The notes under the pieces: generated by a model
What the model saw: the letters and a program-made list of their open reading frames with translations, nothing else
The model's database searches: none
What the model was told of the DNA's origin: nothing
NCBI GenBank assembly: GCA_963781955.1
Contig: CAWAHU010000003.1
Location: 124,001-188,000 of the forward strand
Direction of reading: 5' to 3'
From: Bog-473 sp963781955
Lineage (GTDB): Bacteria > Actinomycetota > Acidimicrobiia > Acidimicrobiales > RAAP-2
DNA: 64,000 nt
Program-made: the position numbers and the translations under genes
Part shown: one piece after another, positions 1-8,189 of the stretch
How the letters are laid out: every line of letters starts with the position of its first letter
Position numbering within the stretch: the stretch's first letter is position 1

Positions 1-945
1 CACATCGTTGAGATCATGATGGAGAACACCAGTTACGGGTCCATCATCGGGAATCCCAATGCGCCGAACATCAACACGTTGGCCAGCAGCTACGGTCTCG
101 CCACGAACTACTTCGGCGTCACCCACCCGAGCGAGCCCAACTACATGGCCAACATCGCGGGTGACTACTTCGGGGTGCAGGACGACAACCAGTTCTACTG
201 CACCGCGGCGTTAGCCAACACTGACCCCCACTGCAGTGGTACGACGGTCGACCACACGGTCAATGCGCCGACCCTGGCGGACCAGCTGACCGCCGCCGGG
301 AAGTCGTGGAAGGGCTACTTCCAGAGCCTGCCCCCCACACCCGCACCGGGTGACCTGATCACGAGCGGCCCCAATGCCAACGGGCCCTACACGTTCAAGT
401 ACCCGAACAACACCGTTGCCCTCTACGCATCCAAGCACAACCCGTTCTTGAACTTCACGGGCACGCAGGGAGCGATCGCCAACATGGTGCCTGGCACCCA
501 GCTCACCACCGACCTGGCGAGCAACAAGCTGCCGGACTTCAGCCTGGTTGTCCCCAACCAGTGCAACGACATGCACGGCACGAGCGGCTGCACGGACGAG
601 ACCGGGCTGATCTCGGCCGGTGACTCCTACGTTGGCAACACCGTGACCGCCATCATGTCCTCCAAGGCGTGGACCCAGGGCCGCGACGCCATTGTGGTCA
701 CGTGGGACGAGGACGACTACTCGGACCAGGGTCAAACCGGCACGGGCTGCTGTGGTGCCGATCCGGGCGGCGGACACGTGGTGACCATCGTGATCACCAA
801 CAAGGGCTCCTATCCGATCACCGACGGCACCGCCTACAACCACTACTCGCTCTTGCGTTCCTACGAGACGGCCTTTGGCCTGCCGCCGCTGGCACATGCG
901 GGCGACTCGGCCGTCCCTTCGATGAACCCCTTGTTCCACCCGTAG
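1..945 (+). CDS. Phosphoesterase (acid phosphatase / phospholipase C-like), 5' end missing
   Basis: The frame is open from base 1 (HIVEI, then MMENTSYG at base 16), so the gene begins before the window. The opening matches the metal-binding N-terminal motif of the PF04185 phosphoesterase family (phospholipase C and acid phosphatase-like enzymes of the alkaline-phosphatase fold), where a (V/I)MxEN(H/T)SY stretch is typical. Later VVTWDEDDYSDQG and GGGHVVTIVITNKG supply the usual acidic and His metal ligands, and the C-terminal NHYSLLRSYETAFGLPPLAHAGD block is characteristic of the family. These enzymes hydrolyse phosphate esters and are usually exported; the export signal would lie upstream of the window. 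A strong hairpin follows the stop. The exact substrate is unknown. Confidence 0.85.
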   Translation, partial: HIVEIMMENTSYGSIIGNPNAPNINTLASSYGLATNYFGVTHPSEPNYMANIAGDYFGVQDDNQFYCTAALANTDPHCSGTTVDHTVNAPTLADQLTAAGKSWKGYFQSLPPTPAPGDLITSGPNANGPYTFKYPNNTVALYASKHNPFLNFTGTQGAIANMVPGTQLTTDLASNKLPDFSLVVPNQCNDMHGTSGCTDETGLISAGDSYVGNTVTAIMSSKAWTQGRDAIVVTWDEDDYSDQGQTGTGCCGADPGGGHVVTIVITNKGSYPITDGTAYNHYSLLRSYETAFGLPPLAHAGDSAVPSMNPLFHP

Positions 946-962
946 TCCACGGAGCAGCAGCC

Positions 963-1021
963 AGACGACCAACGGCTGGCACACTCTCCATTGGGGAGCT
1001 GTGCCAGCCGTTTCGTCGTCT
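963..1021 (+). terminator. Strong hairpin after the phosphoesterase gene
   Basis: A 13-bp perfect stem (971-983 with 1000-1012) is extended by an outer 7-bp stem (963-969 with 1015-1021). A short run of T lies near the 3' side. It sits 18 nt after the stop codon and is a likely intrinsic terminator. Confidence 0.75.
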
Positions 1022-1234
1022 GTGGGTCGCTCACCCTATCTCGGTACACAAAGAACAGGATCTCCACAGCGTGACCAGACGCGCCCCATACCGCATGATT
1101 GGGCTAGGGCAGAGCGGCCTCCATCCAGCGATATTGGGTACAACCTGAACGTTTCGCGAACTCCAGGTGAACCTTCCATCGTCGACTCCTTCGTCTCTTG
1201 TTGTTCGCTGACGAGAGCCCATAGTGGTTAGAGG

Positions 1235-2152
1235 TTGAAGATCACTTCACCAGTAACCAGGACCCGACGCCCATGGAGGTCGACCGCCTTGGATGACCCG
1301 AGAAGTCTCAAGGCTCACCCCGAGCGAGTGGGCTTGAGGGACGCCGGGCAGGACCTCCACCCTGGTTTGGCGGAACTGGACCCCGATCGAGAGCGCCCTG
1401 CCCATGTCGTGTGTACCAAGGACCTGACGCTTCGCATTGAAGCAAATACCATCTTGTCGGGCGTCGAGATCGACATTGCCCGTGGAACGATCACCGCCAT
1501 CATCGGCCCGACCGGTACCGGCAAGTCGGTGTTCCTGCGCACCCTCAACCGTATGAACGACAAGATTCCGGGCTTCAGTCACGACGGTGACGTCATCCTC
1601 GACGGCGAGAGCATCTGGGCCAGCCACCGCGACCTGCTCGATCTGCGCCGTCAAGTCGGGATGGTGTTCCAGCGGCCCAATCCGTTCCCGATGTCTATAC
1701 GCGACAACGTGGTGGCGGGCGTGAAGGCCCACCGGCTCGCCAGAGGCAAGCAGCTCGATGTGGTGTGTGAGCAGCGCCTCCGCGAGGTGGGCCTGTGGGA
1801 CGCGGTGAAGGACCGTTTGGGCGACTCGCCGTTCCGGCTCTCGGGTGGCCAGCAGCAGTTGTTGTGCCTGGCTCGGGCGCTTGCCGTCGGGTCAGAGGTG
1901 CTCCTGCTCGACGAGCCGACGTCCTCTCTCGATCCCGTCATCACCGAGAGCATCGAACACCTCATCCGTGGCCTGACCCCCGGCTACAGCATCATCATCG
2001 TGACCCACAACCTGGGCCAGGCCCACCGACTGTCGCATCACACCATGTTCTTGAACGCCGGTCGCCTGGTCGAGCACGGACCGACTGAGCGGGTCTTCGA
2101 GAGCCCTCGGGAGCCGGAGACGTACCGCTACGTGGCGGGCCACTTCGGATGA
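1235..2152 (+). CDS. PstB-like phosphate ABC transporter ATPase (orphan)
   Basis: An ABC ATPase closest in motif pattern to PstB, which drives phosphate import with PstSCA. Visible are Walker A GPTGTGKS, the PstB-typical RTLNRMND and VGMVFQRPNPFPMSI (Q-loop), signature LSGGQQQ, Walker B LLLDEPTSSLDP and the H-loop IIVTHN. PstB proteins are about 250 residues. The first ~58 codons from the TTG at 1235 look non-homologous, and an in-frame GTG at 1409 would give 247 residues, so the true start may be 1409. No pstS, pstC, pstA or phoU is next to it. It may serve a distant Pst system or be a leftover. Family confidence is high; a role in phosphate import here is inferred. Confidence 0.8.
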   Translation: MKITSPVTRTRRPWRSTALDDPRSLKAHPERVGLRDAGQDLHPGLAELDPDRERPAHVVCTKDLTLRIEANTILSGVEIDIARGTITAIIGPTGTGKSVFLRTLNRMNDKIPGFSHDGDVILDGESIWASHRDLLDLRRQVGMVFQRPNPFPMSIRDNVVAGVKAHRLARGKQLDVVCEQRLREVGLWDAVKDRLGDSPFRLSGGQQQLLCLARALAVGSEVLLLDEPTSSLDPVITESIEHLIRGLTPGYSIIIVTHNLGQAHRLSHHTMFLNAGRLVEHGPTERVFESPREPETYRYVAGHFG

Positions 2153-2180
2153 CCTCGTCGAATCAGAGGTAACCGCAGCA

Positions 2181-2373
2181 ATGGACCAGCCGCAACGTCA
2201 ACTTTCCACTGCCCAGGGAGCGGGTGCCATCTACGGCCTCGGACTCATCGGAGCGATGGTCTGGTACTGGAAACAGGCCAACAGGGTTCAAGGGTCACTT
2301 CGGAGGAGTGCTGAAGGCGTTCGTCTGGCCGGTGTTGCTCGTCTACGACGCCTTCAAGAAGTTCAACGAGTAG
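2181..2373 (+). pseudogene. Small single-helix membrane protein with a frameshift
   Basis: The ORF opens MDQPQRQLSTAQGAGAIYG, followed by a membrane segment LGLIGAMVWYWKQAN. At about 2283 the coherent protein moves one base to the next frame, reading GFKGHFGGVLKAFVWPVLLVYDAFKKFNE and stopping at 2371. Joined, this gives a ~63-residue protein of a type common in actinobacteria (YIGAMVWYWQQA...VLKAxVWPAxLVYxxF pattern, from memory of such proteins). In the original frame the tail is Arg-rich with no sense. One extra A in the aacAggg context would explain it. It is either a recent mutation or a sequencing error. Function unknown. Confidence 0.6.
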
Positions 2374-2397
2374 TCGCCTGAGGTGTCTGGAGACGAC

Positions 2398-3009
2398 ATG
2401 ACCACAGGCGAACTCAACGGACACAGTCCCGGGCACCACGGCGCTGTGTTCGACAATCTCTGCGCGGCCTCCATGACGGTGGGCCGAGGCGCGGCGGCGC
2501 GCCTCGTGGTCGAGCTGGCCGACCTCGGATCCTCCGATCTCGTGGTGGATATTGGCTGTGGCCCCGGTACCGCTGTGCGCCAAGCCGGCCGAGAAGGGGC
2601 CCGAGCGGTTGGCGTCGACCCAAGCGCCCAAATGCTGCGACTCGCCCGCCTGATCGGCTCCGTGCGGCGCGCCGAAGGTGTTCGCTTCGTTGAAGGCACC
2701 GCCGAAAGCCTGCCCATCACGAGCGAGAGCGCGACGGTCGTATGGGCGCTCAGCTCGGTGCATCACTGGCGAGACCGTGCCCGTGGGCTGACCGAGGCAC
2801 GTCGAGTGCTCGCACCGGCTGGACGTCTCCTGCTCGTCGAACGTTCAGTGGAATCGAGTGCCACGGGTCACGCTCAACACGGTCTCACCGACATCGAGGC
2901 CCAACAATTGGTTCGCGCTGTTGAGGAAAGCGGCTTCTCTCAATTAGCGCTCCAGGCACGACGCGCTGGTCTCCGGGACCTGATTATCGTGAGTGCGGTT
3001 GCTCCGTAG
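2398..3009 (+). CDS. Class I SAM-dependent methyltransferase
   Basis: The SAM-binding motif I is clear (LVVDIGCGPGTAVRQA), followed by the acidic motif II (AVGVDPSAQMLRLAR). A motif resembling the post-strand-4 region of the Methyltransf_11 family follows (TAESLPITSESATVVWALSSVHHW). The ATG at 2398 has a GGAG ribosome site 5 nt upstream (2389-2392), so it is preferred to the in-frame GTG at 2383. At about 203 residues it is a minimal single-domain enzyme. The substrate cannot be told from sequence. It follows the broken small membrane protein by 24 nt and is probably cotranscribed with it. Confidence 0.85.
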   Translation: MTTGELNGHSPGHHGAVFDNLCAASMTVGRGAAARLVVELADLGSSDLVVDIGCGPGTAVRQAGREGARAVGVDPSAQMLRLARLIGSVRRAEGVRFVEGTAESLPITSESATVVWALSSVHHWRDRARGLTEARRVLAPAGRLLLVERSVESSATGHAQHGLTDIEAQQLVRAVEESGFSQLALQARRAGLRDLIIVSAVAP

Positions 3010-3347
3010 CTCGCCGACTGAGTCACATTGGTTGGGCTGGCACGGCTGTGCGACGGTCCGCTGACTTTGGAGATGAGGGCCGACACCATCGTCTTGTTGG
3101 ATGGGCGTACACGTGTCAGATCGACAGCCTGAGCTGATCGCCACGTTCAACCGACCCTCCGCAACGCACCGATTCCCGGCGGGTTACGGGTATCCCAGAC
3201 CGCCGAAACAGTGGGACACTTCCGCACGACGGCGCCAGTCCGACGCCGGCCCGCACTCCGATGAGCCTCAGATGTCGGTCGCGGTCATCACGCTGACGCA
3301 ACTCAATGCGGCTTGGATGTTTGCTCAGCGAGCCCCTCGAAATTTCG
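3010..3347. other. Intergenic stretch, no gene recognised
   Basis: It lies between the ends of a rightward methyltransferase gene and a leftward ABC permease gene. Short open frames on both strands show no recognisable motif or ribosome site, and no convincing RNA or repeat was seen. Confidence 0.5.
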
Positions 3348-4118
3348 CTATCCGGAGCGGGGCTCCCAGCTGAAGTACCGGATCGCCAGCACGAGCCCGA
3401 CCAAACCCCAGGCCGCCACCACGACGACATCGGTCCAGTCGAACGGTGTGCCGATGAAGCCGGCTTGCATACCGGCGGCGAAGTGCCTGACCGGGAAGAT
3501 CCGGGCAATCCAGACGATCCATTGGGGTGTGTCGTTGCCGAACGGGATGAAGATGCCGGACAGGAACAGGAGCGGCAGGATGCTGGCGTTGACGATGGGC
3601 GGTGCCGCATCGGCGTTCGGAATGACGGCGGTGACCGCGAGGCCAAGGGCACAGAACGCGACCGCCCCCACGACGAGCATGACCAGGAAGCGCACGAGCA
3701 GAACGCCTCTCGGGACGTCGGCTCCGTAGAATGCCCACCCGAAGGCCGCAGTGATGGCGACTAGCAATACCGCGACGAACAGCGCGTGGATCACCCGGGA
3801 ACCCAGGAACGAACTGCCGGGCAGAGGCGATCCATTGATCCGCTTCAGTAATCCGGTGTCACGTTGAAATGCCATGGTCATGGCGACATTGGAGTAGCAA
3901 GCGGTGATGACCCCGAACGATGCCATGGCGGCGACGTAGTAGGTCGAGGCCTTGACGGACATCGAGCCGATGTGAACGGTTCCGTTTCCGAGCAGGGACG
4001 TGAAGATCACGAGAAACATCAAGGGGAATGCGAACGTGAAGAACGCACGGGAGGGGTTCCGCCAGAAAGCCTTGTTCACAAAACGGAACTGCGAGACCGT
4101 CATGGCCGTTGCGTTCAC
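3348..4118 (-). CDS. ABC-2 type transporter permease (drug-efflux type)
   Basis: A membrane permease of about 256 residues, with an N-terminal NKAFWRNPSRAFFTFAFPLMFLVIF segment typical of ABC-2/DrrB-like permeases. Five further hydrophobic stretches follow, including SILPLLFLSGIFIPFG, which resembles the conserved 'LFLSGxFxP' signature near the fifth helix. The GTG start at 4118 overlaps the stop of the upstream ATPase gene (GTGA) with a GGGGG ribosome site, so the two are translationally coupled. The longer frame up to 4250 reads through the ATPase gene and is rejected. Together they form an exporter of unknown substrate. Confidence 0.85.
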   Translation of the reverse strand: MNATAMTVSQFRFVNKAFWRNPSRAFFTFAFPLMFLVIFTSLLGNGTVHIGSMSVKASTYYVAAMASFGVITACYSNVAMTMAFQRDTGLLKRINGSPLPGSSFLGSRVIHALFVAVLLVAITAAFGWAFYGADVPRGVLLVRFLVMLVVGAVAFCALGLAVTAVIPNADAAPPIVNASILPLLFLSGIFIPFGNDTPQWIVWIARIFPVRHFAAGMQAGFIGTPFDWTDVVVVAAWGLVGLVLAIRYFSWEPRSG

Positions 4119-5137
4119 GACGATCCCCCGGTGGCGCCCGGGTCGTGCTCCTCGCCTGAGCGATGGTCCGTCAATGACAGGTACACGTCTTCGAGCGATG
4201 GCCGCTTGACCTCGAAACCCTCGAGCTCGACGTCTTCCTCGACGGCCCAATGCAAGAGCCGGTGTACCTCGGATACGGCGTCATCCACGGCAACCTCGAC
4301 GAAGCCGTCCGGCCCGGGTGGGGCTGCGAGGCCCCACGGAGGTGTGGTGCCGGGGGGTAGCCGGTAGCGGACGCGGACCGTGGACCGGTCCCGATGACCA
4401 AGCGTCGACGGCGGCCCTTCGGCAACGATCCGGCCCTCGGCGATCACCGCCACACGATCGGCGAGGTACTGGGCCTCATCCATGTAGTGGGTGGTGAGAA
4501 ATACCGTCTTGCCCAGGGCGGCGAGGTCCTTGATGACCTCCCACGCTTCGTGCCGCGCAGACGGGTCGAAACCAGTCGTCGGCTCGTCGAGGAACAGGAG
4601 CTGGGGATCGCCCGTGAGCGCGATCCCCATATCGAGCCTTCGTTGCAGGCCGCCCGAGAGCTGAATCACACGTGCGAACCGCTTATCGGCGAGACCGACG
4701 AGCTCAATTACCTCATCAACCGGCCGGGGATGCGGAAACATCTGTGAGTACATCGTGAGGGTCTCGGTGACCGTCAGGTACTGCTCAACAGCAGTTGACT
4801 GCAACACGATGCCGATATGACCCTTCAGCTGCGAGCGTTCGTGGCCCGGGTCGTAGCCCAAGACGGTGAGCTCACCACCGTCGCGAGCACGGTACCCCTC
4901 CATGATCTCGACCGTCGTGGTCTTCCCGGCCCCATTCGGCCCGAGGAGGGCAAAGATCTCCCCGTGGCTGATATTCAGGTCGATACCTGCCACAGCGGGA
5001 ACACCTGCGTAGGACTTCTCGAGCCCGCGGATGTTGACAGCGGCCGGCTGGTCGCTGTCGGTGAACGTTGCCGTCTGAGAACCCAGCTCAGTGGGCGGCT
5101 CTCGGTCGTGACGTCCGAGCCGGCGTCTCAATCGCAT
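4115..5137 (-). CDS. ABC transporter ATPase (daunorubicin-resistance DrrA type)
   Basis: A 340-residue ATPase with Walker A LLGPNGAGKTTT, Q-loop IGIVLQSTAVEQYLTV, signature LSGGLQRRLD, Walker B LLFLDEPTTGFDP and H-loop TTHYMDEA. The C-terminal extension (about 100 residues, RPSLEDVYLSLT near the end) is the pattern of DrrA/CcmA-type exporters of hydrophobic compounds. It forms an operon with the downstream permease (GTGA overlap). The N-terminal ~30 residues are poorly conserved, so the start could lie slightly downstream. No regulator is adjacent. Confidence 0.88.
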   Translation of the reverse strand: MRLRRRLGRHDREPPTELGSQTATFTDSDQPAAVNIRGLEKSYAGVPAVAGIDLNISHGEIFALLGPNGAGKTTTVEIMEGYRARDGGELTVLGYDPGHERSQLKGHIGIVLQSTAVEQYLTVTETLTMYSQMFPHPRPVDEVIELVGLADKRFARVIQLSGGLQRRLDMGIALTGDPQLLFLDEPTTGFDPSARHEAWEVIKDLAALGKTVFLTTHYMDEAQYLADRVAVIAEGRIVAEGPPSTLGHRDRSTVRVRYRLPPGTTPPWGLAAPPGPDGFVEVAVDDAVSEVHRLLHWAVEEDVELEGFEVKRPSLEDVYLSLTDHRSGEEHDPGATGGSS

Positions 5138-5404
5138 CGATACGCGTCCCCTTGCTCCCGGTGCCGCCCACTTAGTCGATACCGGACCTGCCTCTTGACC
5201 GGCGTTCTAGTCTCCACATCCGAGGTTACGAACCGCTCAATTCGCCGGGTAGGCCCAATGAACCTATCGGCCGTCCAGCCTTAGTGGTCCCTTCGGAAAA
5301 CAGAGGACCGTGACAAAACCGTGATCGAGGCCTGTACGCCACCTGTGAGTCTGTTCTATCGTGCTCCCACTGATTCCAGCCGTCGCATCACGGAGGCCGG
5401 ACCG

Positions 5405-5596
5405 ATGCGTGCTCCCCATCACCCCACAGTTGAGAACCTGAACGGATGCTGGTTGGTCGATTGTCCCGAATGTCGACAGGCCCAGTTGTCGACGTCCGAT
5501 GGGATCGTCCAGCTGCCCATCGGGATCGGGATGCCCCTTGAGTCTCGGCTGACCGCGGAGCGGCTCCGGCAAATCATGCGGGCCGCCTTGCCGTGA
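5405..5596 (+). CDS. Small Cys-containing hypothetical protein
   Basis: A 63-residue protein starting at ATG 5405. It contains VENLNGCWLVDCPECRQAQ with a three-Cys cluster, then a conserved-looking LPIGIGMPLESRLTAERLRQ tail. This pattern resembles a family of short uncharacterised actinobacterial proteins with a Cys-rich N-terminus (recognised from memory, function unknown). The cysteines could bind a metal. No operon partner is evident. Confidence 0.5.
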   Translation: MRAPHHPTVENLNGCWLVDCPECRQAQLSTSDGIVQLPIGIGMPLESRLTAERLRQIMRAALP

Positions 5597-5977
5597 CCGG
5601 CTGACAGGTAACGCCGAGCGGACGACCCTGTGAAAGGGGGGCAAACACAGGGCCGCCCGTCGGGCCGCGGGTGTCGGGACGAAGCCCAGTGAGGTAACCC
5701 CGCCCCTGCAGTTGGCACCTCACCCGCTGGATTCGGAACCTACCGGGAAGCACCAAGCTCCCATGCCGGTGTTCGCGTACCGGTCACAGAACCGACGCGA
5801 AACGGCCTCTACCCTCCAGCCCCGGTCTGACTGGACGGACCGAGGGGTGCGGGGAAGTGGTCACGGGTTTCAGCACCTGCTCCGCGCACGCCGCCACGCA
5901 CCAGCAGCGCCCCGGTCGCACGGCGTACAGGCACTCAAAACGCGGGTCGGGGCTCGAAGGTTCCGAACATGAGGTGG
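5597..5977. other. Intergenic stretch, no gene recognised
   Basis: About 380 bp between the small Cys-containing protein and a leftward membrane-protein gene. The overlapping open frames on both strands look like noise, and I see no tRNA, repeat or clear hairpin. Confidence 0.5.
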
Positions 5978-6370
5978 TTAGACCAGACTCGCCAACACCA
6001 GTAGGGCTGCGGAGAACGTCAGCACGACGGGGCAGATCTTGAACCAAATCACTGGCGTACGGCCACCGGTAAGGCCGGTCAGGATGGCCAAGGCAAGCAG
6101 AAGAACAGCAACCACACGGTAGACCCACTGGCTAGCGTGTGATCCTGCACCGCCAACGATGGTCACGGCAACGATGATTCCAGCCAGTCCCCACATCGTG
6201 AAGGCTTCGGCCAACCACTCTTGCAGCACGACTCGGCGATTATCTTCGGTGATCGGCTTGAAGCCAACAAGGACCTGACGGGTCGGGATCGCGTGGGCGA
6301 CTCCCCAAAGGGCTACAAGTGCAGCAGCGAGGGATACCAGCGTGGTCGCCATGGGGTCAACGTTGGCCAC
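5978..6370 (-). CDS. Four-helix integral membrane protein, unknown function
   Basis: A 130-residue protein with four hydrophobic segments (TTLVSLAAALVALWGVAH; WGLAGIIVAVTIVGG; VYRVVAVLLLALAILTGL; ICPVVLTFSAALLVLASLV). A polar stretch after the first helix (GFKPITEDNRRVVLQEWLAEAF) is probably cytoplasmic. A second ATG six codons in (6352) is an alternative start. It resembles small uncharacterised actinobacterial membrane proteins. No function can be assigned. Confidence 0.65.
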   Translation of the reverse strand: MANVDPMATTLVSLAAALVALWGVAHAIPTRQVLVGFKPITEDNRRVVLQEWLAEAFTMWGLAGIIVAVTIVGGAGSHASQWVYRVVAVLLLALAILTGLTGGRTPVIWFKICPVVLTFSAALLVLASLV

Positions 6371-6439
6371 TGGGCGGCGTAGCGACCAGGGTAGAATGTC
6401 AGTTGATCCTCTACTTCCCCATCCGGCGGTTTGGGACAG

Positions 6440-6886
6440 TCAGGACGAGGTGGCGGTGAGCTTGAACACCGGATGGCGAGGTGCCTCGTCGATGAACTTC
6501 TCCACTGGGTCGTCGCCCTTCGCATCGAAGAATGGGGCGGTTACCCGCACGTCGCGAACGTAACGCTGGAGGACGGGACCGGCTGTAACTGGGTCGACCT
6601 CCTCGGTGTGAAGTGTCTCCACTCGCCCGCCATGACGGAGGAGGACCTCTGGCTGGGCACGCACATTGTGAACCCAGGCCACCACTCCGTAGGGCGAAAC
6701 AAGCCATCGTTCTCCATCGTTCTCGACCAGGATCACCGGCGTAGTCCTCTGCTGACCGGTCCTACGTCCTGTGGTGGTGAGGAGATACGTCGACTTGCCG
6801 CCGATACCAAGGCGAACCAACGGCTTCATGAGGACATTGACCGTTCGACGGGCAGGCCCGAGTTGGTAGGTCTTGGCCATTGCCAC
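6440..6886 (-). CDS. Nitroreductase-family (DDN/DUF385) F420-type oxidoreductase
   Basis: A 148-residue protein of the deazaflavin-dependent nitroreductase family, which includes mycobacterial Ddn and binds reduced F420 in a split beta-barrel. Diagnostic pieces are the N-terminal LGIGGKSTYLLTTTGRRTGQQRTTPVILVENDGERWLVSPYG and VAWVHNVRAQPEVLLRHGGR, matching the family consensus LLLLTTxGRKTG...PL and WxxNLxAxPxVxL. The expected role is F420-dependent reduction of an unknown, perhaps quinone-like, substrate. It appears to be a single-gene unit. Confidence 0.88.
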   Translation of the reverse strand: MAMAKTYQLGPARRTVNVLMKPLVRLGIGGKSTYLLTTTGRRTGQQRTTPVILVENDGERWLVSPYGVVAWVHNVRAQPEVLLRHGGRVETLHTEEVDPVTAGPVLQRYVRDVRVTAPFFDAKGDDPVEKFIDEAPRHPVFKLTATSS

Positions 6887-6907
6887 AGTCTGGCTTGGCG
6901 AGGACGA

Positions 6908-7102
6908 TCATGCACTTGCATTTTCGCTCAGCCCCGAAGCAGTAGCCCAACCCGCTTGGTCCCTTATCCGCTCCAACAACCTCACGTCCTCGGACGGTAG
7001 AGACATCCTCCCTTCCTCCACTGCATCGAGGACCTCGGCCACCACCTTCAGTACGTGGCCCAGGGCGAGTTGTGGAATGGGCAAAGTGACCGTTTGGCAC
7101 AC
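6908..7102 (-). CDS. Small hypothetical protein
   Basis: A 64-residue frame with a balanced, helix-rich composition (HVLKVVAEVLDAVEEGRMSLPSEDVRLLERIRDQAGW), unlike the Arg-rich shadows typical of this GC-rich DNA. It lies just upstream of the reductase gene on the same strand and is divergent from the DedA remnant. A longer-looking frame on the other strand has no features. No family recognised. Confidence 0.4.
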   Translation of the reverse strand: MCQTVTLPIPQLALGHVLKVVAEVLDAVEEGRMSLPSEDVRLLERIRDQAGWATASGLSENASA

Positions 7103-7125
7103 TTCAGATCGGCCACACTCCTAGC

Positions 7126-7350
7126 GTGCAGCAGCTTCTCGAGACCTGGGGGTACCTGGCCGTCTTCCTGCTGACCGTCTTGGAGTCCGCATGCATTCCC
7201 ATACCGTCAGAAGTCACGCTCGGCCTCGGCGGAGCATTGGCCGGTGGGGCGATCATCGGGGGCGCGCGGGGCCACCTCAATCTCGGCCTGGTGATCGGGC
7301 GTCGGTTGAAGGCCGACCCTGGCGCAGTCCCATCGAGGATCTGGGAGTAG
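7126..7350 (+). pseudogene. DedA-family membrane protein, truncated after 57 codons
   Basis: The first 57 residues are a clear DedA N-terminus (WGYLAVFLLTVLESACIPIPSE, then TLGLGGALAGG and GHLNLGLVI). DedA proteins are about 200 residues and work in undecaprenyl-phosphate and membrane homeostasis. After about base 7296 the homology stops and the frame runs into unrelated sequence (GRRLKADPGAV...) before a stop at 7350. The rest of the gene is absent. The break lies just before integrase debris, so the loss was probably caused by the integrative element that starts here. Confidence 0.75.
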
Positions 7351-7485
7351 CACCCACGAGCTCCCGGTGGACCTTGTCCACCACAGCACCTCGGTCGTAG
7401 GCCCAGAGGCCAGCGCCGGTGCTGGCCTTCCAGTGGCGCCAGCGTGTCCGAGATTTAGAAGCGGGGCCGGTGGAGATCGACGACG

Positions 7486-7566
7486 ATGACTCTTCGCTAT
7501 CAGCACGCCACCAAGGAGCGTGACGGCCACCTTGCTCACAAGACGGCCGCGTTGTGCCACTGCCGA
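7486..7566 (+). pseudogene. Tyrosine integrase C-terminal remnant
   Basis: The frame MTLRYQHATKERDGHLAHKTAAL matches the extreme C-terminus of phage-type tyrosine recombinases (A-L-R-Y-Q-H-A-T pattern), including the expected nucleophilic Tyr. Nothing of the remaining integrase is present in any frame upstream. It lies 75 bp before a copy of the tRNA-Asn 3' end, the same arrangement as the second remnant at 12.2-12.8 kb. Confidence 0.6.
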
Positions 7567-7641
7567 ACAAGGTCAGTGAGGAGATCGCCCAGATCGCGCC
7601 CAGATCCGCTGCGGACGAGACCCTTCTCGCTCGACGAAGCC

Positions 7642-7704
7642 CTGACCAGGCACAACGAAGGGAGAAGCTCCGGGGGAGAGACTCGAACTCTCAACCTAGC
7701 GGTT
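7642..7704. repeat. Distal att copy of the tRNA-Asn element
   Basis: A 63-bp direct repeat of 12879-12941 with only two mismatches. It contains the 3' part of tRNA-Asn (T-arm, acceptor 3' strand and half the anticodon arm) plus flank. It is not a functional tRNA: after GCGGTT the sequence diverges from the tRNA. Confidence 0.85.
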
Positions 7705-8189
7705 CGATTCAGGGACATAATCTGACCAGGGTCAATCTGGATAACGGACCACTAAATGGACTTTTGCTCACAGCTGAAACCGGTTGCTGCCAGCTGCTGC
7801 CGAATGCTTACTGCCCGTGGAGTGCCCGAAGGCTGTTGGTAGAAGCCCCTCCATCCGAAGGCGTCCCCAGACCAGTGGGTTACCACTGCCCCTCCGGTCT
7901 CGTCTGATTACGGCACCGAGCTACCGGATGCCAAGAACCAGTGTCATCCTCTTGAGCGAGCACTCGGCGATGTACGCCGCCTGGCTGGGGACCCACCTCG
8001 ATTACGACCGATGATGGTGGGGTTCCCTATCCCAACGAAGGCGGCTACCCACCGCCGCATTCCCCAGCGCTCGGCCTCGGCTTGAGCACTCTCGCTGTGA
8101 CGGCTCTAGGCCGATTGTTGTCGGGTTGTTGTGTCGTTGAGTCCGGTCGGCCCTACTCCGTTGTCGGGGCTTGATGTCAGCATCCAGAC
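7705..8189. other. Element interior without recognised genes
   Basis: About 480 bp just inside the distal att site. The only signal is an 18-bp stretch, TGCCCGTGGAGTGCCCGA, at about 7811 that is repeated directly after the integrase remnant at about 12820. This suggests the segment also derives from an integrase downstream flank. Short open frames are not convincing. Confidence 0.45.

Noticed and set aside
3101..3373. A 90-codon rightward frame after the methyltransferase
   Set aside because: It runs into the ABC permease gene on the other strand, with no motif or ribosome site.
7660..7710. Possible second tRNA-Asn
   Set aside because: The sequence leaves the tRNA in the anticodon arm; the 5' half is missing.
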